This document shows positions 33,101-41,135 of a DNA stretch of 41,135 nt, one piece after another (the stretch's first letter is position 1; each line of letters starts with the position of its first letter). Source of the DNA: Limoniibacter endophyticus (GTDB lineage: Bacteria > Pseudomonadota > Alphaproteobacteria > Rhizobiales > Rhizobiaceae). Location: the NCBI RefSeq assembly GCF_014652835.1, contig NZ_BMZO01000008.1, positions 1 to 41,135 on the forward strand. Direction: 5' to 3'. Both the position numbers and the translations under genes were made by a program. The notes under the pieces were generated by a model. It had not been told where the DNA came from. It did not search any database and saw only the letters and a program-made list of their open reading frames with translations.

Positions 33101-35738
33101 CGACGTCCTTGCCGAGAGCTCGGAAATGACCGCGTAGCGTGGCGTCGTTCGATTTGGGCAGGATCGAATTGAAGATGTCGAAGGTGGGAGCCATGAAGAG
33201 GCTGATGATCAGCAGCGCCTGCCATTGCACGGCATTGGTAAAGTCAAGGAAGGCCCAGCCAGCGACCGATGAGAGAATCCAGAAGATCGGGGTCAGGCTT
33301 CGGCGCAGATTGTCGATCATCTTCCAGCGCGAAATGCCGGAGATCGGCAGTTTCGGGTTGAAAATGAAAGGCAGAAGCTGCCAGTCACCACGAGCCCAAC
33401 GATGATGGCGTGCCGCGTCGACCGCATAACGTGTCGGATAATCTTCAACGACCTCCACATCGGTCACGAGAGCTGCACGTGCGAGAGCGCCTTCAAGCAG
33501 GTCGTGGCTTAGAATCGCATTTTCCGGGATATGATCGCCAATAGCGCTTTCGAAAGCATCGACATGATAAGCGCCCTTGCCGGTAAATGTGCCTTCTCCA
33601 TAGACGTCCTGATAGAGGTCGGACACTGCGAACACATAGGGATCCAGGCCGCGGTTGGATGAGGAAACATGCTGGAAGAACGAAGCTTCGTCCCCCGTGG
33701 TCAATGACGGTGTGACGCGCGGCTGCAGGATCGTATATCCGGCAACGACACGCCCTGTTTTCGGCATTATAACCGGACGGTTGAGCGGGTGCGCCAGCTT
33801 GCCGACAAGCTGGGTCACTGTTTCGCGCATCATGCGCGTGTCGGCATCCAGCGTCACGACATAAACGACATCTTCCGGAAGCGGATTGTCGAGGGGCATG
33901 AACGTCGTGTCTTTTTCGCCGCGCAAAAGCAGGTTTAGCTCGTGCAGCTTGCCACGCTTGCGTTCCCAACCCATCCAGGCGCCCTGCGCCTCATTGTAAA
34001 GCCGCCGGCGATGGAGCATGTGGAAGCGCGGCGACCCCTCCATCGGATAGCGTGCATTGAGACGCGCAATTTCTTCGCGCGCATAGTTCAAGACACGGCG
34101 ATCGGCTTCTTTTTCCTCCAGATTGCTGTCTGGCCAGTCGGACAAAATTGCAAAACGCACGTCGCCGGTCGCATTGGAAAGATAATGGATCTCGATGTTT
34201 CGGATGCTTTCTTCAACATCTTCACGAGAGCCGATCAGCGTTGGTACGACCACCAGGGTGCGCGCCTCGGCTGGAATGCCTTCCTTGTATTCGAAGCCGA
34301 CGAGACGGGTCGGCTTGATGAACTGCATCACGACCGTATTGTAGAAGCTCACTGCTGCGTCGGCTGCGGGCAGCATGAAGAAGAAGAGCATGACGGCAAT
34401 CGCCGCAGCCGACAGACCAAGCGAAGCGAGGGCCGCCCCCGCCATCCAGGTCAGGATCGCAGTAAACAGCAAAACCGGAACGGCAATGCCAGCCCATCCC
34501 ATCCTGCCAAAGCTACGCTTGACGCGGTGGCCGAAGGTGGGTTTGTAGCCAACGTGCTTCTCGAGTTCCGCCCGCCGCGAACCCAATAGATAGAATCCGA
34601 CATCGTTCTCACTGCTGCGTGCACCCACTGCTTCTCTGGGCTGGGGAGCAAGCTCCTTGCGCTGCAGCAGGTCGAGCGTCGCCCGCGTGACCTCGTCTTC
34701 GGTTTTGCCAGAGCCGCGCGCCAGTTCCTCGATCTCGGACCGATATTGATCGCGAGAGTGGAAATCGAGCTTGGCAAAGTTGGTTTGCTCGCGCAACAGA
34801 CGGTCAACCTGGCTCACCTCCTCAAACCAGTCTGTCCATTGGACATCGTTGATATGGCGCATGCCGCGCACGATGTTGCTCATCGTGACATTGCCGCCGG
34901 AAAGCGTTGCGTGCTCCCGGCTGGTTACCTTCTCGGCATCTGTATTATTGCGTTCAAATTCCGCTTCGAGCCAAGTCAGAGCCGCAGCTGAATATTGGGC
35001 ACCATCCCGCAAACGGTAAAGCATCTGCGTCGAGAAGGTGGAGTCTGAGGCATGAGTGGCGTAAGGGGCGAGGATCGCGTGGATTTGCTCTTCGCTTTCG
35101 GCGCTCAATAGACGGTCGGCCACCTTGTTCGCGGTTTGCCGCAGAAGGCGCGTGCGATTGACGCGCAGGGCAAGTCTGCGCAAATTCTCGATCAGCACGA
35201 AGCGCAGCATCGAAGGCAGAGCCCATATTTCGCCGATCCGCAGCGGCTTGGTTTTCTGGTAGCCGTCAACAATCGCTCGGAAAGTAGCACCTGAAACGGA
35301 GGAATCCGTGTGGGCGACATAGAGCCAGGCAAGGGCCAGCACGCGCGGCACGCTTTTCCCCGGCTCAATATCCAGAACCGGAAGCTCACGATAGAAGCGG
35401 CGGGGCAGATCGCGCTTTACCTGATAGATCGTTTCCTCGATCACATAATAATTGTCCAGCAGCCACTGCGCGGCTGGCGTAATGGCTTCGTCATTAGCGA
35501 CCGCCTGGTTAATCTCATTATAGACGGTGAGGATCTTCTCGCCGTTTTCCTGATTTCGCGCCTGGAAATCAAAAAGCGTAAGGCCTTGCCAGTTGTCTAT
35601 GGCATTTGCTGCCAAGCTTTCGCCCAATGCGACGAGTTCGTCTTCGTGGAGGAAATTGGAGCGGATGGGGCTTTCGGCGGATGCCGGAAGAGGGAGAAGT
35701 GAGGTCGGGAGGTTCTCGGGCTTTTCCAGGGCATTCAT
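27144..35738 (-). CDS. cgs: cyclic beta-1,2-glucan synthase (NdvB/ChvB/Cgs)
   Basis: This giant membrane enzyme (2864 residues from the ATG at 35738) matches the size of Brucella Cgs and rhizobial NdvB. It primes, elongates and closes cyclic beta-1,2-glucans from UDP-glucose. The N-terminal part holds membrane segments near residues 413-459, 813-853 and 941-983. The GT84 glycosyltransferase has the DxD motif in TLDADTRMM (about 630) and the RHHRWARGDWQL motif (about 781). A glycoamylase-like domain follows in the middle. The C-terminal GH94 phosphorylase-like domain (about 2050-2850) controls ring size and contains GDWNDGMNRVG near 2547. The frame is open upstream to 35828, but family length and an N-terminal MNALEKPENLP favour 35738. 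No frameshift is seen. Confidence 0.94.
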   Translation of the reverse strand: MNALEKPENLPTSLLPLPASAESPIRSNFLHEDELVALGESLAANAIDNWQGLTLFDFQARNQENGEKILTVYNEINQAVANDEAITPAAQWLLDNYYVIEETIYQVKRDLPRRFYRELPVLDIEPGKSVPRVLALAWLYVAHTDSSVSGATFRAIVDGYQKTKPLRIGEIWALPSMLRFVLIENLRRLALRVNRTRLLRQTANKVADRLLSAESEEQIHAILAPYATHASDSTFSTQMLYRLRDGAQYSAAALTWLEAEFERNNTDAEKVTSREHATLSGGNVTMSNIVRGMRHINDVQWTDWFEEVSQVDRLLREQTNFAKLDFHSRDQYRSEIEELARGSGKTEDEVTRATLDLLQRKELAPQPREAVGARSSENDVGFYLLGSRRAELEKHVGYKPTFGHRVKRSFGRMGWAGIAVPVLLFTAILTWMAGAALASLGLSAAAIAVMLFFFMLPAADAAVSFYNTVVMQFIKPTRLVGFEYKEGIPAEARTLVVVPTLIGSREDVEESIRNIEIHYLSNATGDVRFAILSDWPDSNLEEKEADRRVLNYAREEIARLNARYPMEGSPRFHMLHRRRLYNEAQGAWMGWERKRGKLHELNLLLRGEKDTTFMPLDNPLPEDVVYVVTLDADTRMMRETVTQLVGKLAHPLNRPVIMPKTGRVVAGYTILQPRVTPSLTTGDEASFFQHVSSSNRGLDPYVFAVSDLYQDVYGEGTFTGKGAYHVDAFESAIGDHIPENAILSHDLLEGALARAALVTDVEVVEDYPTRYAVDAARHHRWARGDWQLLPFIFNPKLPISGISRWKMIDNLRRSLTPIFWILSSVAGWAFLDFTNAVQWQALLIISLFMAPTFDIFNSILPKSNDATLRGHFRALGKDVAFGTAQVALKMMVLADQAWMMGDAVVRTLHRLYSSRKQMLEWHAASQASKSAARTIPAHYRIMRGALIIAVLGPLPALLSGSSGVWLALIFSAFWLCSPAFAYFISRSAETEERLELDPEDRLRLRRIARRTWRYYEDFTTEEHHFLPPDNFQEDPTPQVGARTSPTNIGMYFLSVVSARDFGWIGLEETIRRVDQTLTTIEKMERFRGHLYNWYGTRDLAPLQPTYISAVDSGNLAGHLVTLSSALTEWAESPAVALHGDLEGIIDAVSILEEMLGALPDDRRQMRPLRKRLSDRIEGTRRAVATIQDEPEMASVRTINLAVISADLVKLAQAIHTEAQSSESEDVLAWAKLVAKTCEAHMSDTLTDQDNLVALRRQLESLAQRSRQYAFEMDFSFLLREERKLLSIGYRVVEQQLDESCYDLLASEARLTSLFGVAKGDLPTEHWFRLGRPIVEIGSRGALMSWSGSMFEYLMPPLVMKEPSGGLLNQTNNLIIDRQRAYGRERDVPWGISEAAFNARDREMTYQYTNFGVPGLGLKRGLAQNLVIAPYASIMSAMFQPREAIDNLTKLRAIGALGRYGYYDAVDFTPRRVPEGDRRVVVKNYYAHHHGMSIVAIDNAIFEGRMRDRFHRDPVIEAAELLLQEKAPRNIPVAVVRADTAEPVKQADIEATPDMRITRDPDRSLRSTVIMSNGRYSLMLSATGTGFSRWNDLALTRWQPDPTLDTLGSFIFLSDPQTGEWWSATAEPRRAPDEQVVTYFSDDKATFVKAAGGLRSEVECIVTSECDGEGRKVTVWNDSNTDRVIDITSYSEVVLGQEAADNAHPAFSKMFVETEIALDRHAIYAQRRKRSASEPDAHMLHFLSADIDAAGMTSAETGRHAFIGRGRDLGTAAAFDKGTVLSGRSGFMMDPVMSLRRRVRIPARRKVQITFWTIAGPDRAHLNKAMKHLMHRESFARESMLAWTRSQVQTRYLNLSLAEAANVQRLARYLLYPDASLRQPGQSISAGLGSQARLWPMAISGDFPIFAIRISDQADLEVVAEALRYQEYMRTHGLLADLVIINEQASSYIQDLQHAIEHLCENARLRGHELGPRQHIFTVRRDLMDEESHRTLLAAARVVMHASNGRIFDQLDRAEITERQRYNIVPPVIDANVEGAVEETARKPALPKRSITKLPAPAEISHDDLDYWNGYGGFTKDGREYVVRLTGSTATPQPWINVIANSNFGFHTSSEGASFTWSQNSRDFQITPWTNDAVVNRAGEAIYVANLADGSVLAPYACVARRPDAVYEARHGQGYSRFSANRDGLGLEMTQLVDPQAPVKISRLKIRNGGSKTLKLRVFAYAEWVLGNSRAKTSPFIVPEWAEQEGVLLANNPYSLEFPHRTAFMAFDTVADGVGSDRREFLGAPGNVSVPKLAHTGEPLSGNVAAGDDPCGVLSKDITLKPGEEGVVLWLMGDAGSREEAVDLAVAHRAVDFDKRLSDTKKEWNAFLETLQVNTPDKAFNAMVNYWLPYQALACRIRARAAFYQASGAFGFRDQLQDTLSLLMHDPSLARAQIINATSRQFPEGDVQHWWLPGTGAGVRTMISDDVVWLAYGIHRYVSVTGDYALLDEELPFITGRSLEDGEHDAFFQPEKGASATVYEHALRGLDLALKRRSERGLSLILGGDWNDGMNRVGEAGKGESIWLSWFLVSTLRDFAIICEKRGDKATAARFRKEAGAIANAIEEHGWDGEWYRRGTFDNGQPLGSSQSDECQIDSIAQSWSILSKAGDPERAARAMDSARAHLVDEKAGVIKLFTPAFSKSPNEPGYIKSYPPGVRENGGQYTHAATWFVIALAQMGRFDAAWKAFETLNPVNHALSQKAADHYRVEPYVVAADVYGVGEKSGRGGWTWYTGSAGWLYRAAVEGILGIEREGSILHVNPRIPSAWSGFSAQIVIDEVKLEVTVERKTVVSKKSIIIDGRSVPAIDLDKLPSASKILVAIPMSESA

Positions 35739-35967
35739 TCCTAAATTTCCAAACAACTTTTGGCTTAACTGAAGCAGTATCGCACGTACGGTCAGGCTTA
35801 AATGCTTTTTTGTCCATTTCGGTTGCATCGATTAAAATGAGGGCAAAAATTTTGTTTCGCAGCGCAACAAAAAGATAATTGTGCAAAGCGGAACCATTGG
35901 CAATCGTAATGCTTAGTTCGGCGGTGCGTGTAACGCCCGACCAGATAAGCAGTAAAGGAGTGCCAAT

Positions 35968-36861
35968 ATGAATCCCCGGATTAGGAAAGCGATTATTCCT
36001 GCGGCAGGTTTCGGTACACGCATGTTGCCTGCAACGAAGAGCGTGCCGAAAGAACTCTTGCCGATCGTGGATCGCCCGGTCCTGGATTATATTGTGCAGG
36101 AAGCTTTTTCGGCCGGTATCGACCATGTCATTATTGTAACCGGTCGTATGAAATCCTCCATTGAGGATTACTTCGACAAGAATTTCGAGCTGGATGTTTC
36201 TCTGCGAAAATCGGGGAAGACCGCGATCGCTGACAAGTTGTGCGAGGCTACTCCTGGGGTTGGCCGGGTCTCCTTCGTGCGTCAGCAGGAAGCCCTTGGT
36301 CTGGGGCATGCGGTGTGGACGGCGCGCCATCTTGTGGGAGACGAACCGTTTGCGGTTCTTCTGCCTGACATGTTGATGGTCAACGACACCGGCTGCCTTG
36401 AATCAATGGTGGACGTCTACAAGGAATTTGGCGGCAACGTGTTGTCAGTCGAAAAATGCGCGGAAGAAGATGCGCACAAGTTCGGCATTGTCTCCCTGCG
36501 CCCGTCTTCCAACGGTCCGCTCATCAATGGCCTGATCGAAAAGCCCGCTCCGGGAACGGCTCCGACCAATCTCTTTCTGTCGGGACGCTATATTCTTCAG
36601 CCGGAAATCTTCCAGTTGCTGGAGAGCCAGGAACCGGGCGCGGGTGGCGAAATACAGTTGACTGACTCGCTCATCAAGCTCATGGCCCAGCAGGAAATCC
36701 GTCCGCTCGAGTTCAAGGGCCGAACCTTCGATTGCGGCTCACCGGCCGGCTACGTTGCGGCAACGCTTCATATGGCGATGCAGCGTCCTGAACTGGCCGC
36801 AGCTCTAGCTCAAGAGGTGGAATTGCTCGGTAATACGCGCGGAACGTCTCGCGCGGCCTGA
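35968..36861 (+). CDS. galU: UTP-glucose-1-phosphate uridylyltransferase GalU (ExoN)
   Basis: This 297-residue enzyme makes UDP-glucose from UTP and glucose 1-phosphate. The nucleotide-binding signature AAGFGTRMLPATKSVPKELLPI spans residues 12-33. Later motifs RQQEALGLGHAVW, HKFGIV, GLIEKP and GGEIQLTDS fit the family. RBS AAGGAG lies 8 bases before the ATG. It is divergent from cgs with about 229 bases between them, so the UDP-glucose maker stands next to its largest consumer. It also serves lipopolysaccharide and other glucan synthesis. A strong terminator follows. Confidence 0.95.
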   Translation: MNPRIRKAIIPAAGFGTRMLPATKSVPKELLPIVDRPVLDYIVQEAFSAGIDHVIIVTGRMKSSIEDYFDKNFELDVSLRKSGKTAIADKLCEATPGVGRVSFVRQQEALGLGHAVWTARHLVGDEPFAVLLPDMLMVNDTGCLESMVDVYKEFGGNVLSVEKCAEEDAHKFGIVSLRPSSNGPLINGLIEKPAPGTAPTNLFLSGRYILQPEIFQLLESQEPGAGGEIQLTDSLIKLMAQQEIRPLEFKGRTFDCGSPAGYVAATLHMAMQRPELAAALAQEVELLGNTRGTSRAA

Positions 36862-36886
36862 CCGTCTCTCCCTTTCCGAGCCTTCG

Positions 36887-36920
36887 AGACACTGCGTCGT
36901 TTGCGACGCGGTGTCTTTTT
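36887..36920 (+). terminator. intrinsic terminator after galU
   Basis: A 13-bp stem (AGACACTGCGTCG / CGACGCGGTGTCT, one G-U pair) with a 4-base loop is followed by a T run to 36920. It is a textbook rho-independent terminator. Confidence 0.9.
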
Positions 36921-37087
36921 ATATGTCGATCAGAAACATAAATTAGCTTCGCAGTGCTGGACACTAGCGGGATGGGATAGCTATTGAGGAGGGATGGCAA
37001 CGATCTGTTAACCATGAAAGACGAGCTGTGATGTCGGGAGCTCCCCAATTCATTACAATTTTAGTCTATTCACGATAAGCTCGGCGC

Positions 37088-39019
37088 ATGATTTTGAAGT
37101 TGTCGCGTAATCCACAGCCCACTTCCTGCCGCCGCTCAACGTGGCGCGCTCTGCTATGCGGGGGGGCATTGGCCGGTCTTGTGATCGGGCCTGTCGCGCA
37201 GGCCGATGCTTTTCAACTCTTTGGGTTTCGCTTCTTCGAAGGTGACAAGGAAGAGGCAGCTGTCGATATTGTCGATCCTCTGAACTATACCGTTACCCTG
37301 ACGATGGAGCAGGAGGACAGTGACGTCGAGAGGGCGTTGCGCGATGCGTCCAGCCTGATAAACGACGAGGATATTCCGGTTTCCGGGTCTCTTGGTCTCA
37401 TTGTGAAAGCGCGGGGGGATCGCGAACGTCTGGTCGCGACACTCTATAATGAAGCGCGCTACCAAGGCGTCATCACCGTTCTGATCAATGGCCGCGACAT
37501 TGACGATCTCCCGCCCGATGCGCAGTTCGGTACAGGTCCGGTTCCCATCGAGATCCGTGCCAGCCCGGGGCCTGAGTTCAAGCTCGGCAATATTCGCCTT
37601 GCGGGGGATGCAGCCGGGCTTGACCCTGCGGACTTCGATCTCGTTTCAGGTAGCGATGCCAGTTCACGTGTGATTCTGAAGGCCGAGGACGAAATCGTGC
37701 GTCGCCTGAAGGAAGAAGGCCGACCGCTCGCGCGCGTGGTCGGACGGGAAGTCGTTGCCGATCACCGTACTGCGACGCTCGATGTGACGCTCAACCTTGA
37801 GGCCGGACCTCTGGGCGATTTCGGCGAGACCACTGTCGGTGGCACCGAGCTTGTCGATCGCGAATTCACTGAATATATGGTCGGTCTTGAACCCGGTACG
37901 CGTTATTCGCCGGAGCGTGTGGACAAAGCGCGCGAACGTCTGCTTGATCTCGGGGTTTTCTCGTCCGTGGCGATGAAGGAAGGCACGGGCCTTGATCCTA
38001 ATGGCCGACTGCCTATCGATGTGGAAGTCAAGGAACGCAAGATGCGCTACTTCGGCGTTGGCGCATCTTATTCCAATCTCGATGGCGCCGGTTTCGAAGG
38101 CTACTGGGGTCATCGCAATCTTTTCGGACGTGCCGAAAATCTCCGTCTCGAAAGCTCCGTCAGCCGCATTGGCGCCACCTCCCAGCCTGGCGAGTTCGAT
38201 TACAAGGGCGGCATCATTTTCGAAAAGCCCGGTGTCATCGGTCCGCCGTCGAAGTTCTTTGCCAAGATCAATGGTGTCTGGGAACACCCGGATGCTTATG
38301 ACCGTCTTTCGGTGAAGGGAACAGTCGGTGTCTCCTACGAACTCACCGAGCGGCAGACCGTTTCGGCGGAATTCGCGCTGGAATGGTCGCAGATCGACGA
38401 TGCGTTTGGGCGTAATCGCTATCTGCTTGCTTCGGTGCCGCTGCAATATGTCTATGATAGCCGGGATAACAAACTGAACCCCACGGAAGGCATCAGGGCT
38501 CTGGCCTTTGCCGAGCCGACCTATGACATTCTCAATGGTACGCCGTTTGCCAAACTCCAGGGCGAAGTTTCCGCCTATTACAGCTTCACGCCGAGAGATA
38601 GCTTCATTCTGGCGGGTCGCGTAAAGGCGGGATCCCTGGTCGGGGCTGGTCTTTCCGATGTTCCGGCCGACCGTCGTTTCTATGCCGGTGGTGGTGGATC
38701 GGTGCGTGGCTATTCATATCAAGGTATCGGCCCCAAAAATGCGGATGGGGAGCCGATTGGCGGCCTGTCGCTGGCGGAAGCCTCGCTTGAAGCACGTATC
38801 GCGATCACGGAAACTGTCGGCATCGTGCCTTTTATTGATGCAGGCTCCGTTTCGACCGAAAATTATCCAGATTTCTCGGATATGAAATTTGGTGCCGGTG
38901 TTGGTTTGCGTTATCTTACGTCGTTCGGTCCGCTTCGACTCGATGTGGCAATGCCGCTTAATCGCGATCCGGACGATGCCAGGTTCGGCATCTATGCCGG
39001 CATTGGTCAGGCGTTCTGA
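37088..39019 (+). CDS. tamA: TamA, Omp85-family outer membrane assembly protein
   Basis: This 643-residue outer-membrane protein has an N-terminal signal segment (about residues 1-40), three POTRA-like domains to about residue 305, and a C-terminal Omp85 barrel ending in Phe. The barrel shows the Omp85 VRGY motif in GGGGSVRGYSYQGIGP and the final strand RFGIYAGIGQAF. The POTRA part includes GIRV-like LVATLYNEARYQGVITVLINGRDI. With TamB it forms the TAM complex, which helps insert outer-membrane proteins and move lipids. No strong RBS is seen before the ATG at 37088, and a GTG or later ATG is possible. tamB follows 58 bases downstream, as in most proteobacteria. Confidence 0.9.
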   Translation: MILKLSRNPQPTSCRRSTWRALLCGGALAGLVIGPVAQADAFQLFGFRFFEGDKEEAAVDIVDPLNYTVTLTMEQEDSDVERALRDASSLINDEDIPVSGSLGLIVKARGDRERLVATLYNEARYQGVITVLINGRDIDDLPPDAQFGTGPVPIEIRASPGPEFKLGNIRLAGDAAGLDPADFDLVSGSDASSRVILKAEDEIVRRLKEEGRPLARVVGREVVADHRTATLDVTLNLEAGPLGDFGETTVGGTELVDREFTEYMVGLEPGTRYSPERVDKARERLLDLGVFSSVAMKEGTGLDPNGRLPIDVEVKERKMRYFGVGASYSNLDGAGFEGYWGHRNLFGRAENLRLESSVSRIGATSQPGEFDYKGGIIFEKPGVIGPPSKFFAKINGVWEHPDAYDRLSVKGTVGVSYELTERQTVSAEFALEWSQIDDAFGRNRYLLASVPLQYVYDSRDNKLNPTEGIRALAFAEPTYDILNGTPFAKLQGEVSAYYSFTPRDSFILAGRVKAGSLVGAGLSDVPADRRFYAGGGGSVRGYSYQGIGPKNADGEPIGGLSLAEASLEARIAITETVGIVPFIDAGSVSTENYPDFSDMKFGAGVGLRYLTSFGPLRLDVAMPLNRDPDDARFGIYAGIGQAF

Positions 39020-39077
39020 CAAGGCCCTAAACGCCGGCCGCGGCCGCAATGCGATAGAGATTCTAGGCGAATTGACG

Positions 39078-41135
39078 ATGAGCACAGTGAAGACCATCTC
39101 GCGCTACGCGCTTATCGGCGTTGCCCTGATTGTGGCGGTTCTTGCGATGGCGGTGGGCTATATAGGTCTGTCCGAGAGCGGTCGCAGCCAACTCGCCCGC
39201 ATAATTTCCGGCGTTGCGAGCAATGAGAACCAGACTGTCGACGTGGAAGGTATTCACGGCCTGTTTGGCGGGAACTTGCGGGTTGAGCGTGTCAGCATAG
39301 GTGATAGGCAAGGTGAGTATGCCACGCTGCGTGATGTGCAGGTTGACTGGTCGCCGCTATCACTTCTTTCCCGCACTTTCTCAGCCCAACGCGTTGCGGC
39401 TGGCGAAATCGTCGTCTCACGCGTGCCATTGCCTGCCGAAAATCCGCCGCCTGCCTCCGACGAACCCCTGTCGCTGCCGGTTTCAATCGATATTGATCGT
39501 TTCGAATTTCCGCAGATACAACTTGGTGAAGGGCTGGTCGGGGAGGCTGCATCGATTTCCGCGACTGGAGCGACGAACGTTTCGCGTGACCTCGGCATTG
39601 TTTCTCTTGAAGGCTCCGTCGATCGGCTGGGCGACATTCCGGGGCGCCTGGATGCAATCATCGGTTTCGATGCAGCGACGCAGGAGCTCGCCGTCAACAT
39701 TAACGGTGCTGAGCCAACTGGCGGTATCGTTGCGCGTCTGCTTGGCTTGCCAGCAGAGTCACCGGTGGAACTCAATGTAACCGGCGGTGGACCCGCAGAT
39801 AACTGGGCGGGGCGTGCCCGCTTCAATGTGGATGGCCAGCCGCTTGCAGCGGTTGACCTGACACATGCGGTGCGAGATGGCGTTCGGTCAGTGACTGCCA
39901 AAGGCAATGGAAGCTTCGACCGTTTCCTGCCGGAAAACTTTCGCTCTCTGCTCGCAGGTGAAAGCAATTTGGATCTTGCAGCCAGTCAGGATGCCGACGG
40001 AGGTTTCTCTATCGAGCGCGCAAATCTCGTCTCTAGCGCTCTCGAGCTGAATGCGCAGGGTGCCTACAATCCGAGTGCCGATAGCGATATTGACGTAACG
40101 GTTACAGCTCGTAATGGCTCTGTGCCGATTGCTTTTGGCGAGGGCGAGGGCGCAACGCATCTGGATATAGGCAATGTGAATTTACAGGTTTCCGGCACTG
40201 GCGAAGCGCCTGCACTCGAGGCGCGTGCGCAGCTTGCCGCTTTTGATGCCGGGATCGTGTCGGGGCAGGAGACGACGCTTTCCTTGACATCGCCGGCCTT
40301 CAATATTGCTGAGAGGAGCGGTGATTTCGATCTTGTGCTTGAAGGACAAGGGTTGTCTTCGCCAAATGCAACACTCGCGCAGTTGTTCGAAGGCGCGTTA
40401 CGCCTGCGTGGACAAGGGAGCTTCACCGGCGACGCGCTGACGCTCGAAAGCGCTCAGCTCGGCAATTCGGTTCTGACATTGAGCGCTAATGGTGACGTCG
40501 CACTTGATACCGGTGCCGTGACCATGGCGCTGACTGGCGACGTGGCTAGCCGCGCCTTGCCCGAGGCTGCCCGTGGCCCCTTGGGAGAAAACGCGAATCT
40601 TTCCCTGAACTTCGCAAGGACGGCTGAGGGAGTGATTCAGGTTTCTGATCTGGCACTCGAATCGACGGGGCTTAATGCACAGGGCAATGTTGCCTTGCGT
40701 GATGGCGTGATCGAGCTCGACCTTAACGGCGCACTTTCAGATCTGGCTCTTGTCAGCCCGCAGGCGAGAGGTGCGATTTCTTTTTCCTCGACGCTCGAAG
40801 GTTCACTGGACGCGCCGCAGTTTCAGCTCGATGTTACCGGCGAAAGCATCGAAACGGGCGGCCGTGCCATCGAGGGGCTGAAACTCACCGCAACAGGTGT
40901 CGCGAGTGCGGCGACACCTTCAGCCAACGTAACGCTTTCGGGCAATGTGGCAGGCGAGACCCTGCGTGGTTCCGCCGTGCTCTCAAGTGAGAATGGAGCG
41001 AGACGCCTGCAGGAACTGCTCGTAGAGCTTGGCCAGAACCGCATTTCCGGCGCGCTCGACCTGGATCCTTCTTTTACGCCTGAAGGAGAGTTGCAATTCC
41101 AGTTGCCCAATATCGGTCCTCTGGCAGCTCTCGCC
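39078..41135 (+). CDS. tamB: TamB (MapB-like) translocation and assembly module protein, partial
   Basis: A frame of 686 codons starts at the ATG at 39078 and remains open at the right edge, so the C-terminal DUF490/TamB domain lies outside the window. The protein begins with an inner-membrane anchor (residues 10-32, ALIGVALIVAVLAMAVGYIGL). VEGIHGLFGGNLRVERVSIGDRQGEYATLRDVQVDWSPLSLL follows, a typical TamB N-terminus. Beyond it lies a long series of beta-strand repeats rich in Gly, Ala and Asn that form a periplasm-spanning groove. TamB pairs with TamA and is called MapB in Brucella, where it matters for envelope integrity. It is probably co-transcribed with tamA. Confidence 0.9.
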   Translation, partial: MSTVKTISRYALIGVALIVAVLAMAVGYIGLSESGRSQLARIISGVASNENQTVDVEGIHGLFGGNLRVERVSIGDRQGEYATLRDVQVDWSPLSLLSRTFSAQRVAAGEIVVSRVPLPAENPPPASDEPLSLPVSIDIDRFEFPQIQLGEGLVGEAASISATGATNVSRDLGIVSLEGSVDRLGDIPGRLDAIIGFDAATQELAVNINGAEPTGGIVARLLGLPAESPVELNVTGGGPADNWAGRARFNVDGQPLAAVDLTHAVRDGVRSVTAKGNGSFDRFLPENFRSLLAGESNLDLAASQDADGGFSIERANLVSSALELNAQGAYNPSADSDIDVTVTARNGSVPIAFGEGEGATHLDIGNVNLQVSGTGEAPALEARAQLAAFDAGIVSGQETTLSLTSPAFNIAERSGDFDLVLEGQGLSSPNATLAQLFEGALRLRGQGSFTGDALTLESAQLGNSVLTLSANGDVALDTGAVTMALTGDVASRALPEAARGPLGENANLSLNFARTAEGVIQVSDLALESTGLNAQGNVALRDGVIELDLNGALSDLALVSPQARGAISFSSTLEGSLDAPQFQLDVTGESIETGGRAIEGLKLTATGVASAATPSANVTLSGNVAGETLRGSAVLSSENGARRLQELLVELGQNRISGALDLDPSFTPEGELQFQLPNIGPLAALA

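Overview
The window reads as one chromosomal segment of an alphaproteobacterium in the Hyphomicrobiales, most likely Brucella/Ochrobactrum or a close relative. The reasons are a COG4091 oxidoreductase of the DXR-like (DRL) type known from Brucella abortus, a BP26-like SIMPL protein, a ~2860-residue cyclic beta-1,2-glucan synthase beside an NdvA/ChvA exporter, a biliverdin-type phytochrome with an HWE kinase, and the general rhizobial gene style. Assignment to genus is inference. No insertion sequence, integrase, rRNA or CRISPR array was seen, and no gene-free stretch exceeds about 300 bases.

Layout. 1-921 (minus): 5' part of a gene encoding a 13-residue Ala-rich tandem repeat protein that runs off the left edge. 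1128-6861: mostly small housekeeping or accessory genes (YcgN-type Cys-cluster protein, small membrane and secreted proteins, DUF1275 membrane protein, diguanylate cyclase, BluB, a CAU tRNA, a BP26-like periplasmic protein, a MarR regulator). 6889-10140: bacteriophytochrome hybrid kinase divergent from an MgtC-family protein. 10307-21943: a catabolic/transport locus. 21997-25124: BtuB receptor behind a cobalamin riboswitch, a stand-alone Lrp/AsnC ligand domain, and a second MarR regulator. 25178-36861: cyclic glucan block (exporter NdvA, synthase Cgs, and divergently GalU, which makes the UDP-glucose used by Cgs). 37088-41135: tamA and the 5' part of tamB.

The most interesting part is 10307-21943. 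One operon encodes a DRL-type enzyme (1-deoxy-D-xylulose 5-phosphate <-> 2-C-methyl-D-erythritol 4-phosphate), followed by tightly coupled E1alpha, E1beta and E2 subunits of a thiamine/lipoate dehydrogenase. A second operon encodes GutM, a glucitol-type PTS (SrlA, SrlE, SrlB) and its own HPr-Enzyme I fusion. A SorC-type regulator and a HAD phosphatase complete the locus. My inference is an inducible pathway that imports and phosphorylates 2-C-methyl-D-erythritol (or 1-deoxy-D-xylulose), runs the DXR reaction backwards, and cleaves deoxyxylulose phosphate to acetyl-CoA plus glyceraldehyde 3-phosphate. To my knowledge this is undescribed. The gene content is seen in the sequence; the substrate and reaction direction are hypothesis.

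Regulatory elements supported by sequence include several strong hairpin terminators, one of them inside the PTS operon, the B12 riboswitch with a possible RBS-sequestering hairpin, a candidate MarR operator, and similar half-sites upstream of the two catabolic operons.
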